NCBI RefSeq assembly: GCF_946482605.1
Contig: NZ_CAMLSE010000053.1
Coordinates: forward strand, 1 to 35,896
Length of the DNA stretch: 35,896 nucleotides
Reading direction: 5' to 3'
DNA from: an uncultured Dyadobacter sp.
GTDB taxonomy: Bacteria; Bacteroidota; Bacteroidia; Cytophagales; Spirosomataceae
The notes beneath the pieces were generated by a model that did not search any database, was not told the DNA's origin, and saw nothing but the letters and a program-made list of their open reading frames with translations. The translations under genes and the position numbers were made by a program. Below are positions 1-8,407 of this stretch, piece after piece (the stretch's first letter is position 1; each line of letters opens with the position of its first letter).

Positions 1-90
1 CGATTCCTCGCTGTCTTCTTTCTTTTTATCGCAGGATGTCAGCCACATTCCGAGGGTGGCCAGCACGACAACATACAGTGAATTTTTCAT
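1..90 (-). CDS. Lipoprotein N-terminus, probable RND efflux periplasmic adaptor (partial)
   Basis: The reverse strand reads ATG at 88-90 followed by 30 codons that run off the left edge. The translation begins MKNSLYVVVLATLGMWLTSC and continues with a Lys/Glu/Asp-rich stretch. This is a short basic start, a hydrophobic core and a lipobox ending LTSC, so the product is a lipoprotein with the predicted lipidated Cys at residue 20. It starts 57 bp downstream of the TolC-type gene on the same strand, behind a regulator/kinase pair. In Bacteroidota metal-efflux operons of the Cus/Czc type that place is normally held by the HlyD-like membrane fusion protein. The lipoprotein signal is seen directly; the adaptor role is inferred only from position, because no adaptor domain lies inside the window. 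Confidence 0.6.
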   Translation of the reverse strand, partial: MKNSLYVVVLATLGMWLTSCDKKKEDSEES

Positions 91-147
91 TGGAAACTTT
101 TTAATGGCAATGCCGTAATGTGATAAGTTGTATTCAGTTTGAGTGCG

Positions 148-1395
148 TTAATTGAACAGCTCTTCGCCGACGACGTAGTTGAGCTCTTCGTATACTTTGA
201 TCCGGTCGGCCTGAAGGCGGTTATATTCCTTGATACTTTCATTATAGGTCTCGATGAAATCGATGAATTCGAGAAGGGTAATGTTACGTTTCTGGAAATT
301 GTCGTAAATGCCGTTGCTGAGGAGCTGAAACTGGTCGGTAAACTGGCTTTCGACACTCTGAAAAGCCTTATCTGCAATGCCAACTTTTTGAACGGCCGCA
401 TCCACCTCGTTGGCTACCGTGTTTTGCTTCGCGCTTTCAGCTGTTTTGTAGTAGCTGATGCTGCTTTTCGCCGCCCGGATATTGCCCTGGTTCCGGTTGA
501 AGAAGGGTAATGCAATGGACGCATTCACGCCGAAGTAATTGCTGACGTAGTTACTTGCCTGGTCGTATACCGCCCCGACCTGGATATCCGGCACGGCCAG
601 CGCCTTTTGCAGCGTGTAGTTAAGTTCCGCCTGTTTGGTTTCCGATTGCGCCACTTTCAAATCGGCGCGGCTTTGCAAGGCCTTTTCTTTCAATGCGATA
701 ACATTGTAGCGATCGAGCTGGTAGCGTCGGATATCGGAGCTGTCGACGAGCGACTTCACGGGGCGTTCCGTGTTCAGGAGAGTCCGGAGATCACGCTGGT
801 TCTCCTGTAATTCGAAGAGAATATTAGCCCGCTCGTTGGTGAGTTCGAAAAGGAGTGCTTTCAGGCGGACAACTTCTTTCAGCGATATGTTCTTGCGGTT
901 GTATTCTTTGTCAAACGCAGTGACGGTCGTGGTGAGCGTTCCGATCTGATTGTCGTACAATGCGATGGTCTGTTCCAGGTAGTACGATTCGAAGAAGATC
1001 TGGCGCAGTTCGAATTTCAGGGTACGGATCAGGTTGTAGAACTGAAACTCCGTTTTGCGGGTCGATTCCACATCCAATGCAACTTGCTTGTTGCGTTTGC
1101 CGGCGCGGGTAATCAGCTGTTGGATCGTGAATGCCTTCTGGCCGTTTTTGCCGACATCCAAAGCGCCGCGTGAGGGGTTATAGGCGCTGATCTCGACACC
1201 AAAAGTGGGGTTGTTCCATAGCTTATCCTGGATCTCGATTGACTTGGCAACGTCGATCTGGTATTTCTCCGCCAGGATTTCCAGGTTGTTTTGTAAAAAA
1301 AGGCTGTCGGCCTGCCGGATCGATAGCCGGAGCGTATCCTGTGCGTGTAAGGCTGTTGTGAGACAAATGAAAAGCCCGGTGAGGTAGATTCGCAT
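148..1395 (-). CDS. TolC-family outer membrane efflux protein (CusC/CzcC-like)
   Basis: This 415-residue protein has a signal peptide cut after about residue 18 (ALHAQ) and long heptad-rich helices, as expected for the outer-membrane channel of a tripartite efflux pump. The mature part starts with LRLSIRQADSLFLQNN, typical of the first outer-membrane-efflux repeat. A second repeat contains the periplasmic helices and an IALPFFNRNQGNI segment, the conserved 'lPlfnrnqG' strand of the CusC/CzcC branch. Length fits the family. The gene lies between the kinase (92 bp upstream) and the truncated lipoprotein (57 bp downstream). The 92-bp gap is large enough for its own promoter, perhaps under the neighbouring regulator, but I see no clear operator there. 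The exported substrate (copper, silver, cobalt/zinc/cadmium or an organic compound) cannot be told from this gene alone. Confidence 0.88.
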   Translation of the reverse strand: MRIYLTGLFICLTTALHAQDTLRLSIRQADSLFLQNNLEILAEKYQIDVAKSIEIQDKLWNNPTFGVEISAYNPSRGALDVGKNGQKAFTIQQLITRAGKRNKQVALDVESTRKTEFQFYNLIRTLKFELRQIFFESYYLEQTIALYDNQIGTLTTTVTAFDKEYNRKNISLKEVVRLKALLFELTNERANILFELQENQRDLRTLLNTERPVKSLVDSSDIRRYQLDRYNVIALKEKALQSRADLKVAQSETKQAELNYTLQKALAVPDIQVGAVYDQASNYVSNYFGVNASIALPFFNRNQGNIRAAKSSISYYKTAESAKQNTVANEVDAAVQKVGIADKAFQSVESQFTDQFQLLSNGIYDNFQKRNITLLEFIDFIETYNESIKEYNRLQADRIKVYEELNYVVGEELFN

Positions 1396-1487
1396 AATTT
1401 CCGTGTTAAAATGATGCGATATTCCGACACCGGTATTACACCAGGCTTAAAATAACCTTAGAAAAAAATTAGAATGTCCCGGAGGTG

Positions 1488-2855
1488 CTAAATGTGGGTT
1501 AAATGCACCTGAAACTCACTCCCCTGGCCGATTTCGCTGGTTACAGAAATGGTTCCGTGATGCAGCTCGACGATCCGCTGGCAAATGGAAAGGCCAATGC
1601 CGAACCCTGGAAGTTCGGTCGCATTCGAGGATCTGAAAAATGGATTGAATATGTGTGGGAGATCTTCCTCGCCAATCCCGATCCCCCGGTCGCGGACCTT
1701 GACGATGCATGACTTTTCGTCAGAGGAAATGAGGATCTGCGCGCTTTTGTCCGAGGAATATTTGCATGCATTGTCGAGCAGGTTGGAAAACACCCTTTTC
1801 AATAACTCTTCGTTTCCCTGGATCACGGTTTCATTTTCGCTTTCGGGGATCGTTTCATAGTCGATCATCACCGTATAGTCGGGATGGGAGGAGAGCAGCT
1901 CTTCTTTGGCCAGAAATGCGAGGTCCTCGATATGCACCGGGGCCATTTTCATGCTGCCGATGTTTTCGTAGGAGCGGGCCAGGAAAAGCAGGTTGTTGGT
2001 GATGCTGATCAGTCGCTCGGTATCCGAAAAAAGGTTCGCAAATACTTCTTCTATCTCAGGATTATCCTTATTGAACCGCTGCCCGAGCTGGATTTCGGAT
2101 TTCAATGCGGCCAGTGGTGTTCTCAGCTCGTGCGACGCGTGGGAGACGAAGCTTTTCTGTTGTTCAAATGCCTTGTTCAGGCGGTACAGCACCGTGTTGA
2201 AGTTGATGGCCAGCTGTGCGATCTCATCTTTGCGGTTACCTTCATCAAGCTGCTGCGACAGGTTCTGCGCGGTGATAAGCGATACCTGCGCATTGATCCG
2301 ACTGATGGGCTTCAACGCATTACCCGCAAAGTATATACCCAGGCCGACAGTGAGAGCGATGCCGGCCAGCAGACCCCAGCCGAGGGTACTTTTCAGGTTT
2401 TGCAGTTTGCTATGTCCGAATGTGTCGTAGGCCGAGGCCAGCACTACGAGCGGGTCGTCACCTTCCTGGTACAGCAGCCCTATCACCTCATTTTCCCGCT
2501 GATGGAATTCCATGTACTCTTTCTGGCGTACTTCGTTGAGCAAAGAGGCATGATAGGTGAGAAGCTTGTCGTCCACGCTCGAATAGATCAGCTCGTTATG
2601 AGCGTCGAAAATAAGCACTTTTTCATCGAGCATTTCGGATAAGGTATTCTGGTCGATGGCTTTCAGGAGGTCCTTGTCGATTCCCTTCACTTTCACCAAC
2701 AGGCGGCAGGTCGTGCGCGCCCTGCTTTTCAGCCGGTCATAAAATTCTTCCTGGCGGTAATGTTCGGAGACGCTGTAAATGGCGATGGAAAATACAGTCA
2801 GTACCGCCGCCACCAGTAGCGTAAATTGAAGGGCGATACGATCTTTGATCTTCAT
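1488..2855 (-). CDS. HAMP-domain sensor histidine kinase
   Basis: This is a 455-residue membrane kinase. It has one transmembrane helix at about residues 9-29, a periplasmic sensor of roughly 120 residues, a second helix at about 158-177, and a HAMP linker to about 230. The H-box SHELRTPL carries the phospho-accepting His242. The ATPase part shows the N-box (NLLDNACKYS, 358-367), the G1 box (DRGIGIG, 389-395) and the G2 box (GFGIGLS, 417-423). The layout is that of CusS/QseC-type kinases. The gene starts 6 bp after the response-regulator stop codon, so the two are almost certainly co-transcribed and act as a pair. Location next to an efflux channel suggests metal or envelope-stress sensing, which is inference. 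Confidence 0.93.
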   Translation of the reverse strand: MKIKDRIALQFTLLVAAVLTVFSIAIYSVSEHYRQEEFYDRLKSRARTTCRLLVKVKGIDKDLLKAIDQNTLSEMLDEKVLIFDAHNELIYSSVDDKLLTYHASLLNEVRQKEYMEFHQRENEVIGLLYQEGDDPLVVLASAYDTFGHSKLQNLKSTLGWGLLAGIALTVGLGIYFAGNALKPISRINAQVSLITAQNLSQQLDEGNRKDEIAQLAINFNTVLYRLNKAFEQQKSFVSHASHELRTPLAALKSEIQLGQRFNKDNPEIEEVFANLFSDTERLISITNNLLFLARSYENIGSMKMAPVHIEDLAFLAKEELLSSHPDYTVMIDYETIPESENETVIQGNEELLKRVFSNLLDNACKYSSDKSAQILISSDEKSCIVKVRDRGIGIGEEDLPHIFNPFFRSSNATELPGFGIGLSICQRIVELHHGTISVTSEIGQGSEFQVHLTHI

Positions 2856-2861
2856 AGGGTG

Positions 2862-3548
2862 TTATTCTTCTTTCATAATGTAGCCCATACCCGGCCGGGT
2901 GTGGATCAGCTTGGTAGGGAAGTCACGATCTACTTTTTTTCGTAAATAATTGATATACACCTCCACTACATTGGTGCCAGGGTCAAAATTAAGGTGCCAG
3001 ACATGCTCGGCGAGGTCCATTTTGGATACCACCCGGCCGCGGTGGAGCATGAAGTATTCCAGAAGAGCAAATTCCTTGGCCGTAAGATCGATGGCGTTGC
3101 CGGCCCGCCTGACCTGCTTGGTGCCCAGGTTCATTTCAAGATCGGCGATGCGGAGTATCTTGTCGGACGTTTCAGGATTGATCAGATCAGAAACACGCAA
3201 TGCGGCATGGATGCGAGCGAGCAATTCTCTGAAATCGAATGGTTTCACAATGTAATCGTCTGCACCGCTATGGAGCCCTTCCACCTTGTCCTCCACTTCC
3301 CCGAAGGCGGTCAGCATGATGATAGGGAGCGAAGGCTTGTAGATCCTTACCTGCTGACAAACATCATAGCCTTTCATTCCCGGCAGGTTAACATCCAGAA
3401 GTATCAGGTCGAACTTTTTGTCCAATGCCATCTGCTTGCCCGTGATACCGTCGTAGGCTATTTCAGCTTCAAAATTCTCGGCCGCCAGCCCCCGAAAGAT
3501 ATTCTGGGCGATTCTCCGGTCATCCTCAACAATCAGGATTTTTTTCAT
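2862..3548 (-). CDS. OmpR/PhoB-family response regulator
   Basis: The protein has 228 residues: a receiver domain (1 to about 120) and a winged-helix DNA-binding domain (about 130-228). Receiver landmarks are the acidic pair E8/D9/D10, the phospho-acceptor Asp52 in LLDVNLPG, Thr80, and Lys102 in VKPFDF. The C-terminal half contains the LTAKEFALLEYF and VEVYINYLRKK segments of OmpR-type output domains. It is the first gene of the group and its stop lies 6 bp before the kinase start. It is CusR/CopR-like by domain layout and by the efflux genes downstream. The 95 bp upstream, before the phosphatase gene, should hold its promoter, but I could not find a convincing -33/-7 pair there. Confidence 0.93.
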   Translation of the reverse strand: MKKILIVEDDRRIAQNIFRGLAAENFEAEIAYDGITGKQMALDKKFDLILLDVNLPGMKGYDVCQQVRIYKPSLPIIMLTAFGEVEDKVEGLHSGADDYIVKPFDFRELLARIHAALRVSDLINPETSDKILRIADLEMNLGTKQVRRAGNAIDLTAKEFALLEYFMLHRGRVVSKMDLAEHVWHLNFDPGTNVVEVYINYLRKKVDRDFPTKLIHTRPGMGYIMKEE

Positions 3549-3643
3549 CAGTATTCCAAATGGGTCGAATCAATTTACAAAACGGCAGTTACATAAGCTA
3601 TAACCTGCCTGGGGATAATTTGTGCCCCTGGTAACAAAGTAAG

Positions 3644-4681
3644 TCAGGAAATAGCATTGGTACCAATATCCTGCACGTCTGACGCAGCCGCAGCCTGGAA
3701 TACAATGCCATGATCCAGCGAATGGATAATGGCTTTATTGCTGTGCGCAAAGTAACAGGTGTCAATACCCATTTCCTGGATCTGTTTGACCAACAGGGTA
3801 GTATGGGGTTTGCTGCGCCTGCGGGTCTGCCGGATGTACACAGCGCGGATGTTACCCGGAAAAGTCCGGCAGATCTCTTCATAAATAACCGGGTCCTTTT
3901 GTGAATCGTCGCCCAGGAGGATGAACTGGAGTTCGGGATAAAATTGGATGATGTTATGGATCTTCCGGAGTTTATGCTCGTGCGATCCGCTGCCGGTCAT
4001 CACAAAATCGTCCAGGCCCGATTTGATCTTTTTCAGTTTCAGCACAGCTTTCGGCAGCCCATTCAACTCGGCGAACCGCACGATCATATCATAGAGGTTC
4101 CATTCGCTGCTCGATACATAGAAAAATATGTTGCTGTCTTTATGAGGATGCGTACGGCTTGCAAACGACAATAACTGGTAATGTTTTACCACATCATCGA
4201 AAGGCTTCCTGGCCTGGACATTCCTGGAAAGCAGCACAAAAAGTTTCCGGAACGACCTGCGGCTGTGTGATATCAGGAATGTATCGTCGATGTCGGAAAT
4301 CAATCCATAACTGCTTTTATAGGGTAAAAAAAACTCCTCGGTGCTTTCCGCGTGGTATTTTCTGCCGTTAATCTCGTCATCTACTGTCACCCGGTAGGAA
4401 TGCCAGCCGCTGGGGATATCCTGGTCGAATGGGACCTGAAACCTGAAATAGCCATCGGCTTCGGCTTTCGTTTCGTACGTCATTTCACCCAGGTGCAAGG
4501 TTACGGTTACGAACGGAATGGTTTTAATGGAGAACAGCTCGATGATCGTCCGTGCGTACCGGAAGCCGCTGCGGGTGTACTTCCGATCCCCGGATGGATA
4601 CTTCTTCACGACATGGCCAAAAACAACGAGTTCCTTTTTATTGGCGTAGCCACGGTATAATTTTAAGTCACAACGTTTCAT
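3644..4681 (-). CDS. App1-family phosphatidate phosphatase (DUF2183)
   Basis: This protein has the HAD-type phosphatase signature of the App1 (DUF2183) family. A SDIDDT motif holds the DxDxT nucleophile pair, FYVSSSEWNLYD is the second motif, and LLGDDSQKDP is the metal-binding acidic motif. The N-terminal ~120 residues contain the beta-rich segment usual in these proteins. Yeast App1 is a magnesium-dependent phosphatidate phosphatase making diacylglycerol; the bacterial substrate is inferred. The start is uncertain. I chose the ATG at 4681 (MKRCDLKLYRG, 345 residues); ATGs at 4708 and 4699 would add 9 or 6 residues and crowd the promoter of the divergent kinase gene. No signal peptide is evident, so it is probably cytoplasmic or peripheral to the inner membrane. 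Confidence 0.82.
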   Translation of the reverse strand: MKRCDLKLYRGYANKKELVVFGHVVKKYPSGDRKYTRSGFRYARTIIELFSIKTIPFVTVTLHLGEMTYETKAEADGYFRFQVPFDQDIPSGWHSYRVTVDDEINGRKYHAESTEEFFLPYKSSYGLISDIDDTFLISHSRRSFRKLFVLLSRNVQARKPFDDVVKHYQLLSFASRTHPHKDSNIFFYVSSSEWNLYDMIVRFAELNGLPKAVLKLKKIKSGLDDFVMTGSGSHEHKLRKIHNIIQFYPELQFILLGDDSQKDPVIYEEICRTFPGNIRAVYIRQTRRRSKPHTTLLVKQIQEMGIDTCYFAHSNKAIIHSLDHGIVFQAAAASDVQDIGTNAIS

Positions 4682-4726
4682 AGCTATCTTTAACCTCATC
4701 GACTTCATTTCCCTAATTTATTGAAT

Positions 4727-5623
4727 ATGTCTTCACAACCGAAAGTTTTGCTGGTAGTAAATCCCATTTCCGGGGACGTGAACAAAGATGTCATTTTTGA
4801 AAGAGTAATAGAAAAATCCGAAGCGGAAGGTTACGATCTGCGCATTTACTCCACCACAGGCGAAGAAGATCAGGAGACCATCCGCGAGATGGTTGAAAAT
4901 ATCAGGCCGGAGCGTATTTTGGTGGCTGGTGGTGATGGCACGATCTCCATGGTGGCGCAGGCGATCCACAAAAGCGACACCATTTTGTGCATTATCCCCG
5001 CAGGTTCGGCCAACGGGCTATCGGTCGATTTCGGATTGTCCGGTTCCATCGATCAGGCGCTGGAAGTGGCGTTTGAAGGCACTGTCTCCGCCATCGACGC
5101 CGTCTCAATCAATGGAGAGATCAGTCTGCACCTGGCCGATATTGGCCTGAATGCATTGCTGGTCAGGAACTATGAGGACAGCGACACCCGCGGTAAGCTC
5201 GGGTATGCGCGCGAGATGCTGAGGACATTGAGCGAGCACGAAAATTTCGATGTGAGAATTACCACAGGCAACGAGGTCATCGAAACCGAAGCGCTGATCG
5301 TCATCATTGCCAATGCGAAAAAATACGGAACAGGTGTCAGCATCAACCCTATTGGCGATATGTGCGACGGTTTTTTTGAACTGGTTATTGCCAAGAAGCT
5401 GGATTTTATCGAAACTGCTAAAATACTCGCAGGCAGTACAGATTTTAACCCGGAGATCATGCAGGTAATTTCTGTGGAAAATGCGAAGATTGAATGCGTA
5501 GAGAAAGCCGCCCATTTTCAGATCGACGGCGAATACAAAGGGCTTGTGAAGGAACTGGAAGCAGTGATTTTGAAAGAGTACGTCCGCGTCGCTATCCCGG
5601 CGGGACTACGGGATGTCGAATGA
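4727..5623 (+). CDS. Diacylglycerol/lipid kinase family protein (YegS/DagK-like)
   Basis: This 298-residue protein has the DAGK catalytic fold. It opens with VLLVVNPISG, then VAGGDGT (the nucleotide-binding GGDGT motif), and then IIPAGSANGLSVDFG, the counterpart of the GTxNDxA motif. The C-terminal beta-sandwich domain carries an IDGEYKG segment typical of the family. The reaction would be ATP-dependent phosphorylation of diacylglycerol to phosphatidate, or of a related long-chain lipid such as a sphingoid base; sequence alone does not separate these. An in-frame TTG lies at 4721, but ATG 4727 gives the natural start MSSQPKVLL. The gene is divergent from the App1-type phosphatase, with about 45 bp between starts, so their promoters must be compact or overlapping. 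Confidence 0.85.
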   Translation: MSSQPKVLLVVNPISGDVNKDVIFERVIEKSEAEGYDLRIYSTTGEEDQETIREMVENIRPERILVAGGDGTISMVAQAIHKSDTILCIIPAGSANGLSVDFGLSGSIDQALEVAFEGTVSAIDAVSINGEISLHLADIGLNALLVRNYEDSDTRGKLGYAREMLRTLSEHENFDVRITTGNEVIETEALIVIIANAKKYGTGVSINPIGDMCDGFFELVIAKKLDFIETAKILAGSTDFNPEIMQVISVENAKIECVEKAAHFQIDGEYKGLVKELEAVILKEYVRVAIPAGLRDVE

Positions 5624-5630
5624 CCGTTTT

Positions 5631-5731
5631 GGCCCCGTCGGGGCCTCCTGTTTATAGAGAACAGGACACCCTGCGGGGTGCACACATTCGCAAATCCCTA
5701 TTTTGTTACAAACAGGATGGCCCTCCGGGCC
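5631..5731. repeat. Cluster of three tagged palindromic repeats (REP-like)
   Basis: Three short GC-rich hairpins sit in the 174-bp gap between the lipid kinase and the esterase gene. The first, GGCCCCGTCGGGGCC (5631-5645), is followed by CTGTTTATAG. The second, CACCC-TGCG-GGGTG (5667-5680), is preceded by AACAGGA. The third, GGCCC-TCC-GGGCC (5719-5731), is preceded by AAACAGGAT. Each hairpin thus has a tag CTGTTTATAG, or its reverse complement, on one side, and the units occur in both orientations. The same design recurs at 10577-10798. The function is unknown; a 3'-UTR or REP-like role is an inference. Confidence 0.72.
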
Positions 5732-5797
5732 AATTTTAACGGTATTGTAACAGTATGCTCATTCCAGGATATACTTTTCTGACCAAACTGCAATCTT

Positions 5798-6949
5798 ATG
5801 AAAATTCGATATACCATCCTTTCTGCCCTTCTCAGCCTCGCAATTAGAACCTTCGCTCAGCAGACCGAACTTTGTCAGGGGACCTATTTCACCGAGGAAC
5901 AGGGCAAGGCATTTCTTGAAAAACATATTCCAACCTCCAAAGTAGAATGGGACGCGCGCGCCGCGAAGATCCGTCAACAGATCCTTGACGGGATGGATTT
6001 GCGGACCATGCCTCAAAAGCCGGCTTCTAAACCGATCATTCATTCCAAAAAAGAAATGGACGGCTACTCGATCGAGAATGTCGCGTTTGAAAGCATGCCG
6101 GGCATTTATGTAACCGGAAATTTGTATAAACCATTAAAAAAACAAAAATCCTACGCGGCGATCCTTGCGCCGCACGGGCATGGCGAGAACCCGCATGGTC
6201 GTTTCCGCGAGCAGACGCAGAAGCGCTGCGCGACGCTTGCACGTATGGGCGCGATCGTTTTCGTGTGGGATATGGTAGGGCAGGGAGATGCCAAACAATG
6301 CGAACACAAAATGGCGAAAGCGCTGAAATTGCAGACCATTAACAGCATTCGCTCGCTCGATTTTCTGCTATCTGTTCCGGGTGTAGATCCCAACCGCGTG
6401 GCTTGTACCGGCGAATCGGGTGGGGGAACGCAGACGTTCCTGCTCGCTGCATTGGACAACCGCGTGAAGGTTTCCGTACCGGTGGTGATGGTATCCGCCT
6501 ATTTCTTCGGCGGCTGTGTTTGCGAGAGCGGCCTGCCCATTCATAAGAAAGGGGATTATCAGACCAACAACGTAGAAATAGCCGCATTAACCGCCCCCCG
6601 CCCGATGATCATGATCTCCGATGGCGGCGACTGGACCAAGAACACTCCGGAAGTAGAATATCCTTTTATGCAAAAGGTGTATGCATTGTATGGCAAAACG
6701 GACAACCTCGAAGCTGTACATCTAGCCAACGAAAAGCACGATTATGGCCCTTCCAAACGGAAAGCGATGTACGCTTTCATGGCGAAACACCTGAAACTGG
6801 ACCTCAAAGCCGTCACGGCTAAGGACGGGCAAATCGATGAAGACCCCGCCAAAGTGCTGGAACAGAAAGATCTGGCTGTTTTCGATGCGGGTCATCCGCG
6901 TCCGGCCAATGCGGTGATGGGCGACGAAGCGGTGCTGAAACTTTTATAA
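5798..6949 (+). CDS. Exported alpha/beta hydrolase, acetyl-xylan-esterase-like
   Basis: The product has 383 residues with a signal peptide (cleavage near residue 20, TFAQQ). The alpha/beta-hydrolase core shows an oxyanion-region ILAPHGHGEN at 122-130 and the nucleophile elbow GESGGG with Ser207. A candidate acid lies around Asp275/Asp278 in ISDGGDW, and the likely catalytic His is His314 in EKHDYGPSKR. The FFGGCVCESGLP stretch contains two nearby cysteines (240, 242). It resembles the large secreted esterases of Bacteroidota and Planctomycetes annotated as acetyl xylan esterase or dienelactone-hydrolase-like. The substrate is not determinable; release of an acyl group or a sugar-acid ester is plausible given the GntP-type permease 8 bp downstream, with which it forms an operon. 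Confidence 0.78.
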   Translation: MKIRYTILSALLSLAIRTFAQQTELCQGTYFTEEQGKAFLEKHIPTSKVEWDARAAKIRQQILDGMDLRTMPQKPASKPIIHSKKEMDGYSIENVAFESMPGIYVTGNLYKPLKKQKSYAAILAPHGHGENPHGRFREQTQKRCATLARMGAIVFVWDMVGQGDAKQCEHKMAKALKLQTINSIRSLDFLLSVPGVDPNRVACTGESGGGTQTFLLAALDNRVKVSVPVVMVSAYFFGGCVCESGLPIHKKGDYQTNNVEIAALTAPRPMIMISDGGDWTKNTPEVEYPFMQKVYALYGKTDNLEAVHLANEKHDYGPSKRKAMYAFMAKHLKLDLKAVTAKDGQIDEDPAKVLEQKDLAVFDAGHPRPANAVMGDEAVLKLL

Positions 6950-6957
6950 GAGCGAGT

Positions 6958-8292
6958 ATGATATTCGTCATTGTACTGGCTGCCATTGTATTCATTGTCC
7001 TCAGCTCCACGGTTTTAAAAATGCACCCGCTCGTAGGGTTACTGCTGGCAGCGCTGGGCGTCGGCGTTTTCGCAGGCTTACCGATTGACAAGCTGGCTGA
7101 AACCATTGGAAAGGGTTTTGGCGAACTGATGTCCAAAATCGGGCTGATGGTAATCCTTGGTTGTGTAATCGGCGCTATCCTGGACAAATCGGGTGCCGCG
7201 ATCAAAGTGGCGGATGTCATATTGAAGCTTTTCGGAGAAAAGCGACCTGGATTCGCGATGTCGGTCATTGGCGGCATCGTCGGGATTCCAGTGTTTTGCG
7301 ATTCCGGCTTTATTATTTTACATAAGCTCAATCAAATTGTAGCCAAAAGGACGGGAAAACCGCTCGCTACCATTGCATTATCGTTGTCTGGCGGCCTTTT
7401 TGCCACGCATACGCTCGTACCGCCCACACCGGGGCCATTATCGGCAGCCGGTAACCTCGGTATCCCGGATTCGATCGGCCTCGTAATACTGATTGGATTG
7501 GTAGTCTCTATTCCCAGTCTTTTCCTATCGACCTGGTTTGCGGGAAGGTATGCTAAAAATGTAAAGTTGATCGACGATGCCGCGGTGGAAGAGCCTCAAA
7601 TGATCGAAGAGCAGCTGCTACCGCCCGCCTGGAAAGCATTCATGCCCATCGTTCTTCCCATTCTGCTCATTACCCTGGCCTCTTTTGCGAAGATCCTGCA
7701 TTTTCCGGAAGAGCTTACCCGCTGGCTGAACTTCCTGGGTAGTCCGCTCGTATCGTTCCTTTTGGCGATATTTTTCAGCTATTCTCTTTTTCCTGAAAAC
7801 GCTTCACAACGCATGATGGCCTGCTTTAAAAGCGGGATCGAGCATTGCGGGACCACGCTCGTGCTCGTAGGCGCGGGGGGGGCATTTGGGGCGATTTTAA
7901 AAGAAACTTCCTTGAAAGAAATGGTGAGCGAATGGCTGCTGCACAATGAAATGTCGGGTGGATACCTGCTGATCATCGCGTTTCTGATAGCCGTATTTTT
8001 CAAAACAGCGCAAGGATCCACCACTTCCGCAATGGTACTGACCACGAGCATTCTCGCGCCGCTGTTAGCATCTCTCGGTTTTGTAACGCCCGTTCAAATA
8101 ACGCTCGTAGTAATGGCAGTCGGAAGCGGAGCCATGATCGTCTCGCATACGAATGACGCGTGGTTCTGGGTCGTATCGCAGTTTACAGGTATTTCAGCGA
8201 AGGACACTTATCGTACGCACACCATTTTGACGGGTTTGCAAGGCGTTGCGAGTTTTGCGGCGACGATGGTGTTGTATTTGATTCTCGGGTGA
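6958..8292 (+). CDS. GntP-family gluconate/organic-acid permease
   Basis: This 444-residue polytopic inner-membrane protein is hydrophobic along its whole length, with roughly 12 predicted membrane segments. Family marks include the N-terminal LVGLLLAALGVGVFAGLP, the segment GIPVFCDSGFIIL, the conserved HTLVPPTPGP loop in mid-protein, and TAQGSTTSAMV and VSHTNDAWFWVV near the C-terminus. GntP proteins take up gluconate, idonate or related 3-hydroxy acids by proton symport. The gene begins 8 bp after the esterase stop codon and is the last gene of that pair. Together the pair could free a sugar acid outside the inner membrane and import it. The family call is firm; the transported compound is inferred. 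Confidence 0.92.
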   Translation: MIFVIVLAAIVFIVLSSTVLKMHPLVGLLLAALGVGVFAGLPIDKLAETIGKGFGELMSKIGLMVILGCVIGAILDKSGAAIKVADVILKLFGEKRPGFAMSVIGGIVGIPVFCDSGFIILHKLNQIVAKRTGKPLATIALSLSGGLFATHTLVPPTPGPLSAAGNLGIPDSIGLVILIGLVVSIPSLFLSTWFAGRYAKNVKLIDDAAVEEPQMIEEQLLPPAWKAFMPIVLPILLITLASFAKILHFPEELTRWLNFLGSPLVSFLLAIFFSYSLFPENASQRMMACFKSGIEHCGTTLVLVGAGGAFGAILKETSLKEMVSEWLLHNEMSGGYLLIIAFLIAVFFKTAQGSTTSAMVLTTSILAPLLASLGFVTPVQITLVVMAVGSGAMIVSHTNDAWFWVVSQFTGISAKDTYRTHTILTGLQGVASFAATMVLYLILG

Positions 8293-8314
8293 GGGAAGGC
8301 GGAAGGGCATCCGG

Positions 8315-8344
8315 TCAGGTATTGTCAGGGATCGCCAGGTATCG
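8315..8344. repeat. Three tandem 10-bp repeats
   Basis: Just after the permease stop codon, three adjacent decamers read TCAGGTATTG, TCAGGGATCG and CCAGGTATCG. Each pair differs at two or three positions. The array is too short to say whether it varies between strains. Confidence 0.7.
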
Positions 8345-8407
8345 TGAAACGTTTCTTTTCTCACGGTGGGCTGCACCTGGGCTCCCGGGGTTAATTAATT
8401 GGCTTCT

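Noticed and set aside
1884..2642. 252-codon open frame on the plus strand
   Set aside because: It lies wholly antisense to the histidine kinase, whose boxes are intact; its translation has no coherent domain.
2994..3596. 200-codon open frame on the plus strand
   Set aside because: It is antisense to the response regulator, which has all key residues; this is a shadow of biased codon use.
3601..3640. GGGG/CCCC hairpin after the App1 gene
   Set aside because: The pairing is only four bases and there is no T-tract on the minus strand.
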